In this document: piece by piece, positions 22,116-35,462 of the stretch
Layout: every line of letters begins with the position of its first letter
How positions within the stretch are numbered: the first letter of the stretch is position 1
Origin: Ceratothoa steindachneri
Taxonomy: Eukaryota > Arthropoda > Malacostraca > Isopoda > Cymothoidae
Length of the DNA stretch: 64,000 bases
Assembly: GCA_963969495.1 (NCBI GenBank)
Contig: OZ018330.1
Coordinates: 64,089,156-64,153,155 of the forward strand
Direction of reading: 5' to 3'
The notes under the pieces: model-generated
Database searches by the model: none
What the model saw: the letters and a program-made list of their open reading frames with translations, nothing else
What the model was told of the DNA's origin: nothing
Translations under genes and position numbers: made by a program

Positions 22116-22398
22116 CCATTTCATGATAACCGTGATTTATTTCATGTTGATTCGGTATACATATGTTCTTAAAACTAAAATAATGTGCTTTTCCATGACT
22201 ACTTATTCATTCTAAATAAATAACAATATATTTAAATGCACATTTATTGTTAGCATTAATTTGTATTTTATTCAAAATCCTTACGTGATAGAAAAAATGG
22301 TTTAGATACCAGCATTAAAAATCAGCAACCCAAGAATATGTAAGATCACATCCATGAATAAAAGTAAAAATTAAAAAATTCCCAAATACAGACCAGTG

Positions 22399-24700
<2,302 letters not shown>

Positions 24701-24779
24701 CCGTACTCGTTATTGGTTCAGCCTATCTCTACCTCTGTTTATTTCATACCCTCTACCCCTTTCCAAACTTCTATCTGCA

Positions 24780-26670
24780 GAGGTTCTGGTTGGCGGATGC
24801 CTTAGTCGAGAGGCAGTGTATACCGTGTGATCCGTACCTGCTGCGAAAGCCGAAAGCCCGCTGGCTAAGGCAAGTATTAGGTACGGGGTGTGTTGGTACA
24901 TCAACTCTACTCACCTTCCTCCAGTACACATATATGGTGGTTACGTCGACATCACTGTCCGAGAACCTGTTTTTTTCCTGTCTTGATCTATCCCTGTGCT
25001 CTCCAGATGCCCAGGCTGATTTGGGGTGGGAGCGGGGGGGGGGGTGTTGATGACACCTTCAATAAATATGGTAACAATAGAAAGAAATAATGGAACTGCG
25101 CATGGGGATCAGCCTCCAAGGGCGGCCTAACCTTCTCTAGGTGTCGCAGAGGACAAAGTAACAGGAGACACCCCTTCGACCAGTGGAGGGGCTTGTCTCT
25201 CACCGTCCTCATGCGACAAAGGGGCTTTCCCTTTGCCATCTTTGGAGCAGCTTTCGGGCAGCTCCACTTCTGAAAATGAGGTGACCCCCCCTCCCGCCTC
25301 CCTGTGCTTTGTCAGTGGCCCCACCAACCGTCTTCTTCCAGATTGGAGGCTTTCTCCTCTCCTAGGCTTACGGGTGCGGGGGTTTCCCATCACCTCTTCT
25401 TTCTGACCAATGGCAGCCCCCCCCCCTACTCTCCCTTTTTATCACAGAGGACTGCCAACACAGTAGGCAGGAAGCCCATGATAGAGCCAGCCCCCTTAGG
25501 GGTGGAAAGGGAAAACCTGGCCCGTGTAGCCTTGCCTCCTGCAGTCCCGCAGTCATGTATTTTGACATTAAGGGGGATCGCCGTGCCTCATCCCTATCTT
25601 TCTTTATTGAGGTCGCTTCACTTGCCAGAGACTGAAAGAACTTCGAATGGAATCCGTGATGCCTTGGGAGGGATGGCCATAGCGAAGCCCCCTCCAATGA
25701 GCTAGACATGAGCCCGGAGACAGCCCATTCAAAGATAGCAATATCATCCATGGTATTAAACCTGGTTTCGTTGTCAAATACATAAACTAAATCAGCCCCT
25801 GTGCAAGCTTCCAATCACATGGCTCGGGCCCCAGACGAATCGCTAGGAAAGGAGGAACCTCCTCCTCCGGCTGGCTGGTGCTTCATTTACAGCCAAGACC
25901 TTATCCATCTCGAAGAAGGATCTTCCTGAAGCTGGTCTATCTGGCCTAGGAGTTCCTTTCGGCAATAGAGGGAAGTGAGTTAATTCCCTCAGCGGGAATT
26001 AACTTAGGCCCATTAGATCACCCTGGATGTTACCCCCTTTGACTATTTATCGTCATTCCTCTGATTCCAAAGTCTTTACACTGACGAGAGTATTGCGTTC
26101 GCTCTTTCTCACACCGACTAAATGGTAGGAATCAGCGTAGCCCCCCTTTTTGCTTGGCAAAGAACTGGGAACGGTGGAGGGTAACGTAATGTTAAATGGC
26201 ATCACGCCGCGACTGTTATCATCCATGCCGCCCCCCCACCATGCCATGACGGCTTCAGTTCGCTTTCGGCTACCTTCATATTGAGAAGCACCGCGTTTTC
26301 ATGGAGCCCTCGCCCGCACCTTATTGCGACGATTGCCTTGTCTCCCAGACTGTTCTACACATTATTGTTGAATGTCCCATTCTGGGTGAGCTTTGCGCGG
26401 GTTACCTGTCCCGATATTGGAACAAGCTGGATCGCTACTGCTTGTGCCTTGTAACTGAGTTGGGTTTAGGTACAGAGATTGGCCTCTTCCATTTCATTAC
26501 GTCGCGTGTTCCTGCGCCGGGAGGTCTGGCATCCTCCAGACGCCGGAGCGTGCCTCCTTCTTCTTCTTACTTTTTTGCTTCGTGTTTTTTTTTGTTCGGT
26601 TTATATACCTTTGATTTTGTATTATTTAATTGTTTTGGGCATATGTTTTATAATTTACTCTAGCATTAGG
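24780..26670 (+). mobile_element. I/R1-like non-LTR remnant (copy I-a)
   Basis: On the plus strand, LFFSCLDLSLCSPDAQADLG near 24970-25025 matches FxCLDLSLCSPDSQHDFKWE at 32385, which continues to GSDHF, the end of an apurinic-type endonuclease. Near 26310, YCDDCLVSQTVLHIIVECP is the C-terminal CxxC..H..C motif found after reverse transcriptase or RNase H in I-type elements, and a GHMFYNLL tail follows. The GC-rich sequence between has no readable reverse transcriptase, so it is deleted, rearranged or beyond recognition. Long frames on both strands between 25100 and 25800 could not be assigned. Confidence 0.6.
26301..26545 (+). pseudogene. I-type ORF2 C-terminal zinc motif
   Basis: The frame reads PAPYCDDCLVSQTVLHIIVE then CPILGELCAGYLSRYW. 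CxxC-x7-H-x4-C matches the small zinc motif at the C-terminus of ORF2 in I- and R1-type retrotransposons. About 120 residues are open, ending in a hydrophobic tail. The role is nucleic-acid binding in retrotransposition. Confidence 0.65.
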
Positions 26671-26749
26671 CTATAAGTTTCCTTTCTAGTTTATGTTCCA
26701 GTCATGAGGATTTGATTCTGAGAGTGCTGAAGATGGAGTCTTGTAACAC

Positions 26750-28048
26750 ATTGCAGCAATTATAAGGGATGATAGATGTGAAAGCTACAAACTACAAACC
26801 CTCATCGCGCATAGAAGTTGGACAAAGAATAGCCGACCTGAAACTATTACCAACCTTTCCTCCCAAGTTTGGGATGAAAATACTATTACAGCCTTAGGAT
26901 ATGGTCTGAATTTCTCTATCCCATCCCACCTCTCTATTGTTTCCATTGCTAAATGTTTGGCCAATTTAGATAAATTCGGTGATATCCCCAGTGATTCAAT
27001 TCTTATTGTGAAAGGTTGTGTTTATCAATGTTTGTCTAAGCCTGTCCACCTTAATTACCCCATTCGTTTTCATCGTGCTTTATCGACTCTTCGTAAAAAT
27101 CCGTCCCTCCATATTACTAGGTCCGATAAGACTGGAACTGTTGTGATTATGGATAAAAATTCCTATATTACTAAACTGAACGATTTATTAAGTGATCAAG
27201 CTACTTACCTCCCTGTATTGAAAGATCCCATTCTACAAGTTAATAGTGATTTCCATAAAAATTTACGGCTATTACTTAAAAACTTCCCTGGATTATTTTC
27301 AAAATTCAAGTCGAGTAACGCCAACTTCCCTTTACGCCCTATTATAAGTTTTGTTGGTTCTTTTTCTTAAGCCCTCTCTAAATGGCTTACTTCTTTTCTT
27401 ACACCTTTAGTTGGAACCATTTCTCTCTCACATGTTACCAATAGCTACGACCTTATTTCTAAACTCAATGCCATTCAGTATTCAAATAATTTTACCCTTG
27501 TTAGTTTCGATGTCTGCTCATTAATTACCAAGGTTCCAGTTAAAGCTCTTTTCAATTTGTTTAATGATAAATTGCAAAATATTGTTCTTCCCGTACCTGT
27601 TACTATTTTTATGAAACTCATTTCATTTTTTACCCAAAATTTTCGTTCGATGGCAGATATTTTCTTCAAAAGTTTGGAGTTCTTTGAAACAAGAATCCTC
27701 CCTACTATCCTCGACTTCCCTATTGTTTGGTCCAGGTATATTGATGATGTCATTTGCCTGTGGCCTAATTCTAAAGATGTTAATAACTTTCTTACCAAAC
27801 TTAATTCACTCATCTCTTCTATTAAATTTATCCATGAGGTTAAAAATAATAGAACCCTTCCCTTTCTTGATCTTCTTATTCATAGAACACCGACTGGTTT
27901 TAAATACTCCATCTATCGCAAACCTACTAATTTAAACTCTTATATTCATTTTTACTCTGCACATAGCCTCAAAGTCAAACGTACCGTTTTTACACCTATG
28001 TTTTCACGGGCTTTACGAGTTGTTAGTCCTGAATATATGTATTCTTAA
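26750..28048 (+). pseudogene. PLE-b reverse transcriptase
   Basis: Frames give IIRDDRCESYKLQTLIAHRS and LGYGLNFSIPSHL; then HITRSDKTGTVVIMDKNSYI, the fingers motif typical of Penelope proteins; then FTLVSFDVCSLITKVPV, motif A with its aspartate intact near 27510; RYIDDVICLWP, motif C at 27734; and LPFLDLLIHRTP and YRKPTNLNSYIH. The motif B block (GLSIGSSLSP in PLE-a) is missing between ILPVPVTIF-like sequence and FFETRILPTI. A stop after SFVGSFS and one after PEYMYS break the frame. It was a full-length gene before decay, unlike PLE-a. Confidence 0.85.
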
Positions 28049-28289
28049 TTCTCCAATATCTTTGAAACTGGCCATAAACTATGTTACTTTTATCCCTTTC
28101 ATCTAAACTGTCTTTCCTCTGCAAAAAAGACGTTCTATAATACAGCTCCGGCTATCCCTTTTAATGTTAAAAACATTTAGGTTTTACCCTTCTCTGTTTG
28201 GTTCATTGACCTTCCCCGTCTTTTAATAAACTTTAACATTCCAGTTGCTTACAAATACGAGTCAACTAAAAAAAGATTCTAGTTCACAA

Positions 28290-28620
28290 TAATTGTAATA
28301 ATATTGGGGGAGTCTATTCGGTCGAATATTCTGTTTGTCCAAGTAAATATTTGTCTGTATTAATCAGCATAAATACAATGTTAGGAGAGCTGTAAATAAT
28401 AGTGCGTTCTTTTGTGCATATGTCTGAAAATAACCACTTAATTAATTGGAATTCAGCAAAAAAGATTTTTCGCTCAAATGACTCAATTAAAAGAAAGCTT
28501 GTTCAACGTTCATATATAAGCCAATTTAATAACTTTAACATTTCACCGGGCCTTTTTAAAATTGATGTTTTTAGGAAAAAACTTATTCTTAAAGAAATTA
28601 ACTTTGACTTATGTTCCTAA
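28290..28620 (+). pseudogene. PLE-b C-terminal (GIY-YIG) region
   Basis: GGVYSVEYSVCPSKYLS near 28300 resembles the GIY block. The expected YIGETGR block is not readable. The last frame (28402-28620), RSFVHMSENNHLINWNSAKK, followed by a KLVQRSYISQFNNFNISPG segment, matches the order of the PLE-a tail (HVRDSNHSIDF... RRIVKSSLISSVPNLNLPEG). It ends at 28620. Confidence 0.7.
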
Positions 28621-29101
28621 TTTGTTTTGCAATTTTTATTTTTATGGGAACCCGATAGGTCAATTTAATTATTGCATTGATTTTGTATTAATATTATTTT
28701 ATTTGTCTCCCTCTCTCCTTGTCCCTCTCCCCTTCGTTTTAATTTACTTCTCGTGTCTCTCTTAATCTCCGTCTTTAGACTATCGCTTTATCCGTTAATC
28801 GTTTTAACCGTTTTGGCTCTGTTCTTGACTCTTTCTTTCCTCTCGGTTTGACCTTGCTACCTGTTAGAGCTAAATCTTAATGTGAATTAACCAATCCCTC
28901 TTTTACTTCCTCATTAGTGATTTCTTGTCTTACAGACGGTCCTTTATCTTCTACTAGCTTATATATAGCCTTATTATATTATTTTCTCATGTAGTTATCC
29001 TTGAACTCAATAAATTTCGAAGGAACTTGGGAGCACCTTATAATTTTTCCTGCGGGACATTGCATTCATTGCGAACCTCACGTGTTACTTTGTGAGTTAT
29101 T

Positions 29102-29106
<5 letters not shown>
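28621..29106. other. No gene recognised
   Basis: T-rich sequence with no recognisable motif lies between PLE-b and the next (TA)n tract. Confidence 0.4.

Positions 29107-29160
<54 letters not shown>
29107..29160. repeat. (TA)n tract, left of short element S1
   Basis: About 54 bp of TA repeat directly abuts S1. Confidence 0.95.
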
Positions 29161-29164
<4 letters not shown>

Positions 29165-29375
29165 TCCATTAAGCCAGATTGAAAGAGAAAACGTTAGTAC
29201 ACTATGCTACGCTGAGGCGGCATACTTTTAACTGGTATCAAAGCGGTGCTCGCTGCCTCAGTGTGCCTGGTTCGAATCGCTTCCCTGCCCTGATTTTTTC
29301 AAAAAAAGGTAATAAAAATATTACTGCAAGGAAAAATTATTCCGTTTTCTTTTTCAATGTGGTTTAATGGATTCA
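29161..29375 (+). mobile_element. Short element S1 with tRNA-like module and inverted ends
   Basis: The element has imperfect inverted ends of about 33 bp: TGAATCCATTAAGCCAGATT on the left and, reversed, TGAATCCATTAAACCACATT on the right. Inside are CATACTTTTAACTG, ATCAAAGCGG and a box-B-like GGTTCGAATC at 29269-29278. It lies between two TA tracts. The end sequence ATTAAACCACATT is identical over 13 bases to the terminus of PLE-a. The left 52 bases are an inverted, internally deleted copy of the element (see findings). It has no coding capacity. It is probably a SINE-like element mobilised by PLE-type machinery; this is inference. Confidence 0.65.
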
Positions 29376-29390
29376 TTTTCATCATTCTCT

Positions 29391-29395
<5 letters not shown>

Positions 29396-29463
<68 letters not shown>
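29396..29463. repeat. (TA)n tract, right of S1
   Basis: About 68 bp of TA repeat, separated from S1 by about 20 bp. Confidence 0.95.
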
Positions 29464-29469
<6 letters not shown>

Positions 29470-29840
29470 AAGATTAAGAGTGTTGATAAAAGTAAGATTA
29501 GCCATTCTTGGATGCGTTAAAAGAGAAACAAGACGCGGGAAGATTTTGATTTTCGAATGTTTTATAATGCCATAAACAATGAATTTTTATTGTGGCTCAA
29601 TTTATGTATGTTATCCCATTTTAATTGCAGTAAAATAAATATAACTAAAGTGTTTTGAATCTTTTACATTTATAATGGCGGACAAAATTATCTGAGGACA
29701 TTCATGCGGCTACTCATGCATACGATACCTTTCTCAATTCTGTCCGTGAAGCTCACATCTGCCATATCCAGTCCGAGAAATAAAAGAATAAGCAGACACA
29801 TATCAAACATTTTTCTTATCTCTCCCCTCCCTAGAGCTAA
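29464..29840. other. No gene recognised
   Basis: AT-rich sequence in which nothing could be assigned. Confidence 0.4.
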
Positions 29841-29841
29841 C

Positions 29842-30368
29842 TCAATCTCTCATCTATATCTCCCCTGCTAAATTCAAGAATAGTATTATTTGCTATAGAA
29901 TAATCTGCTCCATTGGCCTCATCATGTGGTACTTCTTCCGAAGTTCTCTCTCTTGGCACTTCGTCTTCAAAGAAAGTATCCACTTTCTTTTCTCTTCTAA
30001 AATAATCTGTTATCCAGTCGACTCATTCCATTCTAGTCGTCACATCATTTTCTTCTCTGCTTAATTCCCTCACCTCATTGGCATCTTTAACTTTTCCATC
30101 TAAACTTCGGTGGCACCATCCGACTTCAAACATATTGCTGTCCATCATGTCATGAAGAAACACATCATAAACTTACCCGAATCCGTGAGATAACACCCGC
30201 TATATAAGATCCATTCATTCAGAAGGTTCTTGAAAGTTTTTATCCCCTTGGGTTCAAGGCCACATATTCTCCTTGCTCTTTAATGAGTTTGTTAAGTCTA
30301 GCTTTAAGGTTGCCCACAGTGAACATAAATGGATCTTCATTATTGAAACTCACTGACCGTTTCGTCAT
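29842..30368 (-). pseudogene. Unidentified decayed coding sequence
   Basis: From an ATG at 30368 the minus strand reads MTKRSVSFNNEDPFMFTVGN then a LKARLNKLIKEQGEYVALNP stretch, with a stop at 30240. Shifted frames continue with FKNLLNEW-like sequence, VKDANEVRELSREENDVTT and WITDYFRREKKVDTFFEDEV, followed by an acidic tail up to DIDERLS. Codon texture and composition look coding across about 500 bp, with three or more breaks. No family was recognised. It could be a host pseudogene or part of an unrecognised transposon. Confidence 0.35.
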
Positions 30369-31279
30369 GCCTCCGAAATTTATTACAAGTTATTTAAAAA
30401 TAAGACCTCTTTTAAGCTGTATAATGCTTAGCCCTTTTTAAACTTTAGTAATCTAGTCCTTTCTTAAGCTACGTTTCTTGGTGGGTGCCATAAGATCTCT
30501 CTGAACTATAAAATTTATTATGAGTGAATATTGTTCCATCGTTATTGTCTTGAACTGTCCACGAACTATTTCTGGTTTGATTTGATACGGTAGATGAAAA
30601 GTAGGAATCTACTGCAATATCGAGCGCAAAATAAAATACTTGATCGAAAACGAAAATCAATTGCTCCTCATAGACTTGGTCTTCAACGACATAAAGCTAC
30701 ATGCTTTATATTATGGGGAATATATTTTCAGAGTTGTGGGAGCTATATAGCTGGCTATCCTGTTATTTTGCATCTCTCGGTTGACTTGAACTCTCTGTCT
30801 AGCCCGTGGCAAGTTGGCGAGTTTCCTTATCGTTCCCTATAAGCATTCTTTTTTTTATTAGGACTATCCCGTCAACCCTTTGTCTAGTCTTAAGGACCTC
30901 ACCAGAAGCATCATACCGTTCGAGATGATAGGCTTTGGAACCTCTAAAAGCAACATCCCTTAACGTCTGCAGGTCGCCAGATACCAGGATTTGAGGGGTC
31001 CAGGGCGTCGGAGCTCGATTAATGGAAAATCTGTTTGGCCCCAATATCCCCTACCTTGCTGACAACTTCAAAGCGGCCGTGCTCGAGTGCCTACAGTACT
31101 ACTGCTTATAGCTGGTATAGGCTTTACTGCCTTGTTAGCTGCTAGGTCCCGCCTCTAGGTTTCGTCTCTAGGTCTGACACAACAGATCAAGATCCTGGTG
31201 TTCCTTTCGACGAATAGCACGATCTAGTAAGGAACTCAACCCTGTCACTCTGACGCTCTGGTTATTCAGTTGGGAGCTT

Positions 31280-31485
31280 TGGTTACTACTGCCACTGCTT
31301 CTGCTATACGAATCGAACAATGCAGATGTACTAAGTTGCGTCAACCAGAAATATGCAAGAACTGGTCTAAGGCCTTACATGATAAACTTGCAATATCTAA
31401 AGATGAAGTTTGGGTATTGCGACGAACCCCAGCCTTCTTCCTCAAAGTGGCAAATCTATTCACCCTGTCGCTACTGTTATAGAAA
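31280..31485 (+). pseudogene. I-type ORF1 zinc-knuckle fragment
   Basis: The frames contain CHCFCYTNRTMQ and, shifted, KLRQPEICKNWSKALHDKLA then ISKDEVWVLRRTPAFFLKV. The fragment at 60180-60360 gives the better-preserved version CYYCYRFGHTNRSC, LPEICVSCSKAVHNKSLSC and CVNCREPHPA, and the alignment shows that both are CCHC arrays of one gag-like ORF1. Cysteine positions are largely destroyed here. Confidence 0.6.
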
Positions 31486-32339
31486 AAGAAACACCTGAGA
31501 AGTGGTCGTGAAACCATCCCCAAAACTTCTTAAGGTTTAGCCCCAATAGAAGGAAAGCAACAATGGACCTTTAACTCTTCCTCTCATCTGGAGGAAGCTA
31601 GACGAGTCGGTCATGGAAATGTGACCCTTTAAAAGACCAAGGAACACGTCTCCAAAGCAGACCCGCCCACCAAAGGCTTAGAGACCGGAAGAAAGGAAGG
31701 CTCGTATGACGAGGCAAGACGCCCCCATTAAGCCAGCGAAGGTGGCGGCGTCTTCGATGGCAAACACCTTACAGAACTTTGTCTAGAGGAAGTCTACGGT
31801 GATTCCTGTAAGTAGTTTAACCAAACAAAGTGCCACCCTCACCTCCTTTATCCTAGCCTGGAGGGAACTTTTCTTCATTGGAATTACCGCGTGCTCTAGG
31901 CCAACTAGGAAGGGCTGCGGAGGCTCGTCTTATCCAACTATTCTTTAGCTATTTTCTTTTAAGATACCATGTTGGGTGAATGCCCCTGCCCAACCGCCAA
32001 AGGCATAAGGGTTTTGCAAACCCACCACCCCAGGATGGGTGCCGGTCAGGGAAATGTACGATTTATACCCGACTGGTCTTCGTTCTTTCCTTTTCTTTAA
32101 ATATCTCCTTTGATACAGTGTCAGCGCAGCTACACCTGGATAGGAGGTAGACTTTTGTTTTCCGCGTATAATTTGTCTTCAGCTGAGTTCGAAGCGGCGG
32201 ATTTCTGTCACATCGTGGCTCAGTTGCGGAGATTCTTTTCCTACTCGGGGATCTGAGCAAAAGGAACTCACTATGGAGGGACTACACGATCAATCACAGG
32301 GGACAATTCCTTGTCGATCTGATCAAAGAGATGGATTAA

Positions 32340-32760
32340 GTGTCCTAAATGTTGATGAATTTACGCATCACTGCCCAAGAACCCCTTCATATTCCTGTCT
32401 CGATCTGTCCCTGTGTTCTCCTGACTCACAGCATGATTTTAAATGGGAGATGGTCGATGACCATGGTAGTGATCACTTTCTCATCCTTCAATGGGGAGTA
32501 CCATGTGTATTTTGCTACGCATTGTACTTGAAGGAGCTGCGTGTCCACCTGATCCAAAGGATCACAACGAATGTTTGGGTTACTGATTGCACTTTCACTT
32601 TTGGTCCACTCCTGAGAAAGCTAGTGCGTTCCACGGGTCCTTTTATGCACTCCTTTCACTCCGACTTTACTTTTCTTTACCCAATCATTGGCCATATCTT
32701 TTACTGCCTTTGGGCTCTTCTTAATAAACCGATGCTCTTTGGATCATGCCTTGGATAAAT
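32340..32760 (+). pseudogene. I-type endonuclease end joined to ORF2 tail
   Basis: The 161-residue frame (from 32273) holds HHCPRTPSYSCLDLSLCSPD, DFKWEMVDDHGSDHFLIL and, near its end, FTFLYPIIGHIFYCLWALLN. SCLDLSLCSPD and GSDHF are the last two blocks of the apurinic-type endonuclease (D/N and catalytic H). The reverse transcriptase that should lie between these and the tail is absent. The open frame across the join is probably accidental. Confidence 0.65.
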
Positions 32761-33049
32761 ACTATGACCTGGATGACGGGTATGATCACCATGACCTCTT
32801 CGAAGCCAGTTACAAAGCCGGATCCGTCGACCTAGACAGCTCACCATGTCATGTGTGTGCTTTTTCTTGTTTTCTCACTGAGGGACAGTGGTGGCGTATA
32901 ACACCCATCCTAGTGGCATCGGTCGAGACACAAGAAGAGGCCGCAGTAGTACCGAGAATTTGTTGTGGTTAATGTTGACCACAGTAGTGCTGAGCCTTTT
33001 TGGTGTCAATGTTGGCCGCAACGGAGAGTAGTGCAGAATTATTCTTTTT

Positions 33050-34420
33050 TAGCAATGGATAAATCCAAAGAAAACTCGACCAGTCACTCAGCACAAAATA
33101 AAATATCACAAAGTAACAACCCCATTTTGTGCCCTAGAGCTTCAAGAACGGTTACAAATAATAAATGGGGAATAACGACCCGAATTTTCCATCAACGCAA
33201 ACAAAAACGGGTGAAGGGCCAATGTCCTAGAAAATGAAACAATTTCGCTGGCGACCATAATGCCTTCCGCAAAACTGGCCCTCACTCACTATTTCGCCAA
33301 GAAGTTAGAATACAAATGCTGCACTTAGAAATCCGCCGACTCTAAGACATAACAGATATATCGGAAGATGGCAGAGAACTAACTACACAAGAAAATTGAA
33401 GCAGATAATGGAGGTACATCTTCTACCCCTAATAAGAAGATAATTCTTGAGTATCAACCAAAAAAATTACCTGTCTTTTCAAACCAAACTCACAAGGAAC
33501 AAGATCAATGTCGAGTATAAAATAACAAACACCCATGAACAGAAAAGAGTGAGGAAAATCTCTCCCGAATCCTGCTCGTCCTTTTCACCACCCAAAAGGC
33601 CATAGGTCAAATCTAATCACAGATATAGTGCCTTTAGTGAGAAAAATACGATTTATGACAAACAAAAAATTGAATCCCCCACCAGAGTGGCGAATACACC
33701 AAACAACAGCCACACATCTCTAGAAACAGATGTGAAAAGCTAAATGATTACAACAACTCCTCTCTAGCATAGAACAGCCGCCATCCATACACAGAAAAGC
33801 ATGAGGTAAGACTCTCCTATCCCGATCATCTTCTTCACTAACTAAAAGTCAATATGTTATATCCACTGGTAGGTAGATACAATGTCTCCAGTGGGGATAC
33901 CATTATATTTGAGGATCAACTAATTGCTCCCCTTTCCACCAATGAAGCAAACACACCAAACAGCGACCATACATTATTCGAAATAAATGGTGAAATCCAG
34001 AACTTCATGGCAAATCCTAAGATCATAGAATTATAGAGCAACACAAATAAACAGCCTTCTTCAATCCTCTCTCTAAAAGTATCCCCCACCAGAACCTTTA
34101 CATAGAGAAATTAGGCCAAATGCGTGTGATTCAAACGAGACCGGTTAAAAAAAACTAAAAGCCACAACAAGGGTGAACAGAAAGGCCTCAACCAACGTCA
34201 GCATCCTTTTCCAGTCTGGATCACCCCATTATAAAAACATAAAATGTCCTCCTATCTTTAGATAGACAAAGAAAGCCAGCCCGAAACATCCCAGAAAACA
34301 AAACCAATGATTCAACGCTTCCAGATCATCATAAAAACTCCGCCCTATCGAAAGAAACCTCATAAGCCATTCACCAAATAAATATCACTAATCCCAAAAC
34401 CAAGTACCTCTAAACCCAAA
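33050..34420 (+). pseudogene. Possible ORF1 region of a decayed non-LTR
   Basis: The plus strand has coding-like A-rich texture (lysine, asparagine, proline and serine) with frequent stops and no readable zinc knuckle. Its position directly before the endonuclease that begins near 34495 suggests the ORF1 of the same element. This is inferred from position only. Confidence 0.3.
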
Positions 34421-34489
34421 TTACCAAAAGGTATACCAAAAAATAAAAACACAGTGGAAGAATTCCTCAAAATCAGTCAAGAAATTAAT

Positions 34490-35330
34490 AAAACACTTAC
34501 CCACTTCTTGCAGTAGAATATACGCGGTCTTAGGACTAATTATTAAGCCCTGCAGGACTTTTCCCAATAATATAAATCTACATGCATCTGTCTCAATGAG
34601 ACTATGCACATAAGCCCTAGCCATTTATTTGAAAATAAATTTCACTATAATTTTCAAGTCCAAGATGGAAAACGTGACAATGCAATATTTTTCAATCAAA
34701 ATGCCCCGTTTCTTCCTCTCCAACTAAATACACCAATAAATGCAATCGTTTTACAAATCCAATTGGAAAAAATGACCACATACAATATATTCGCAATATC
34801 TATCTCTAAACATAACTTTTTCATATACTTGTAGAAAAATTAATTAAGCAGCTATCCAGCCATATCTAGTTCTTAGAAAGTTCAACACCAGAAATTGTGA
34901 ATGAGGAGAAAATAAAAATAATACCCGTGGCAGTGTCGCTCTTAAATTACGAGTAATACAACACAGAATAGCTAAGAAATATTAAATAACGGTGAACTAA
35001 CTCACTATCAACAACTGACTAACTGTTTTACCACAATACACCCAAATCAGTCCACAAACTTTATCTGGTACATCCACCCCAACCTGAATGGAAGTGATCA
35101 TCATCCAATCATCATAAAGGACCTTCCACGAACCAAACACATTCTAAACAACTGCTGAATTTTACTTGGGCCAAATAGTAAGATTACTATAACGAAACTG
35201 CAACTATTGGCCCCACTTTAGAACACCTTTACCTACCTAATGTTGATACAAGCCACCAAGAAACACATCCTGCAAAGCTCATCAAGAAATAAATTTGCAT
35301 CCACCTCATAGTGGAATGAAAAATGTAAAA
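34490..35330 (+). pseudogene. Decayed non-LTR endonuclease (third lineage)
   Basis: Frames read NIRGLRTNYXALQDF near 34510 (the N-terminal Q/W-N-x-RGL block) and STCICLNE (catalytic glutamate block), then AIFFNQNAPFLPLQLNTPIN and AIVLQIQL near 34700. LNGSDHHPIIIKDLPRT follows at about 35085 (catalytic histidine) and WNEKCKKDKQERN at about 35310, which is the linker usually found after this nuclease. The order and spacing fit an apurinic-type endonuclease of the I/R1/jockey assemblage. At least six breaks are present. The lineage differs from J, G and I above. Confidence 0.65.
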
Positions 35331-35462
35331 AGGATAAACAAGAAAGAAATTGAGCGAATAGAAACTTCCGCAATTCGGTTTTAGTCGGTGACTAGATAGA
35401 ATATTAAAAACTAAATACTGCAATATTATTTTAATATAGGTAGCTTTCACAAAAAAAAACAA

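Larger units (their letters stand above)
26750..28620 (+). mobile_element. Penelope-like element PLE-b, decayed
   Basis: It begins with an N-terminal region absent from PLE-a and runs through reverse transcriptase to traces of the C-terminal domain. Stops at about 27368 and 28046, and a deletion of the motif B region, make it inactive. No (TA)n tract or hammerhead-like fold was recognised at its 3' side. It lies directly after the I-type remnant. Confidence 0.82.
30700..32970 (+). mobile_element. I/R1-like non-LTR remnant (copy I-b)
   Basis: In order on the plus strand it contains a degenerate gag-type zinc-knuckle region (about 31280-31480), unassigned GC-rich sequence, the end of an endonuclease (32385-32480) and, without a readable reverse transcriptase, a tail resembling the end of ORF2 (GHIFYCLW near 32690, matching GHMFYNLL at 26640). 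The element therefore carries a large internal deletion between endonuclease and ORF2 C-terminus, or is a composite of pieces. It shares its family with the 24.8-kb copy and the 60.2-kb fragment. Confidence 0.6.

Noticed and set aside
25127..25814. Overlapping 90-150 residue frames on both strands in the GC-rich region
   Set aside because: GC-rich sequence gives long frames by chance. No family motif was found in either direction, so they were not called as genes, although they lie inside an I-type element remnant.
29161..29375. S1 as a cut-and-paste MITE with terminal inverted repeats
   Set aside because: The sister copy S2 lacks the left inverted repeat, and the left arm of S1 is an inverted, deleted copy of the element, which fits retrotransposition better.
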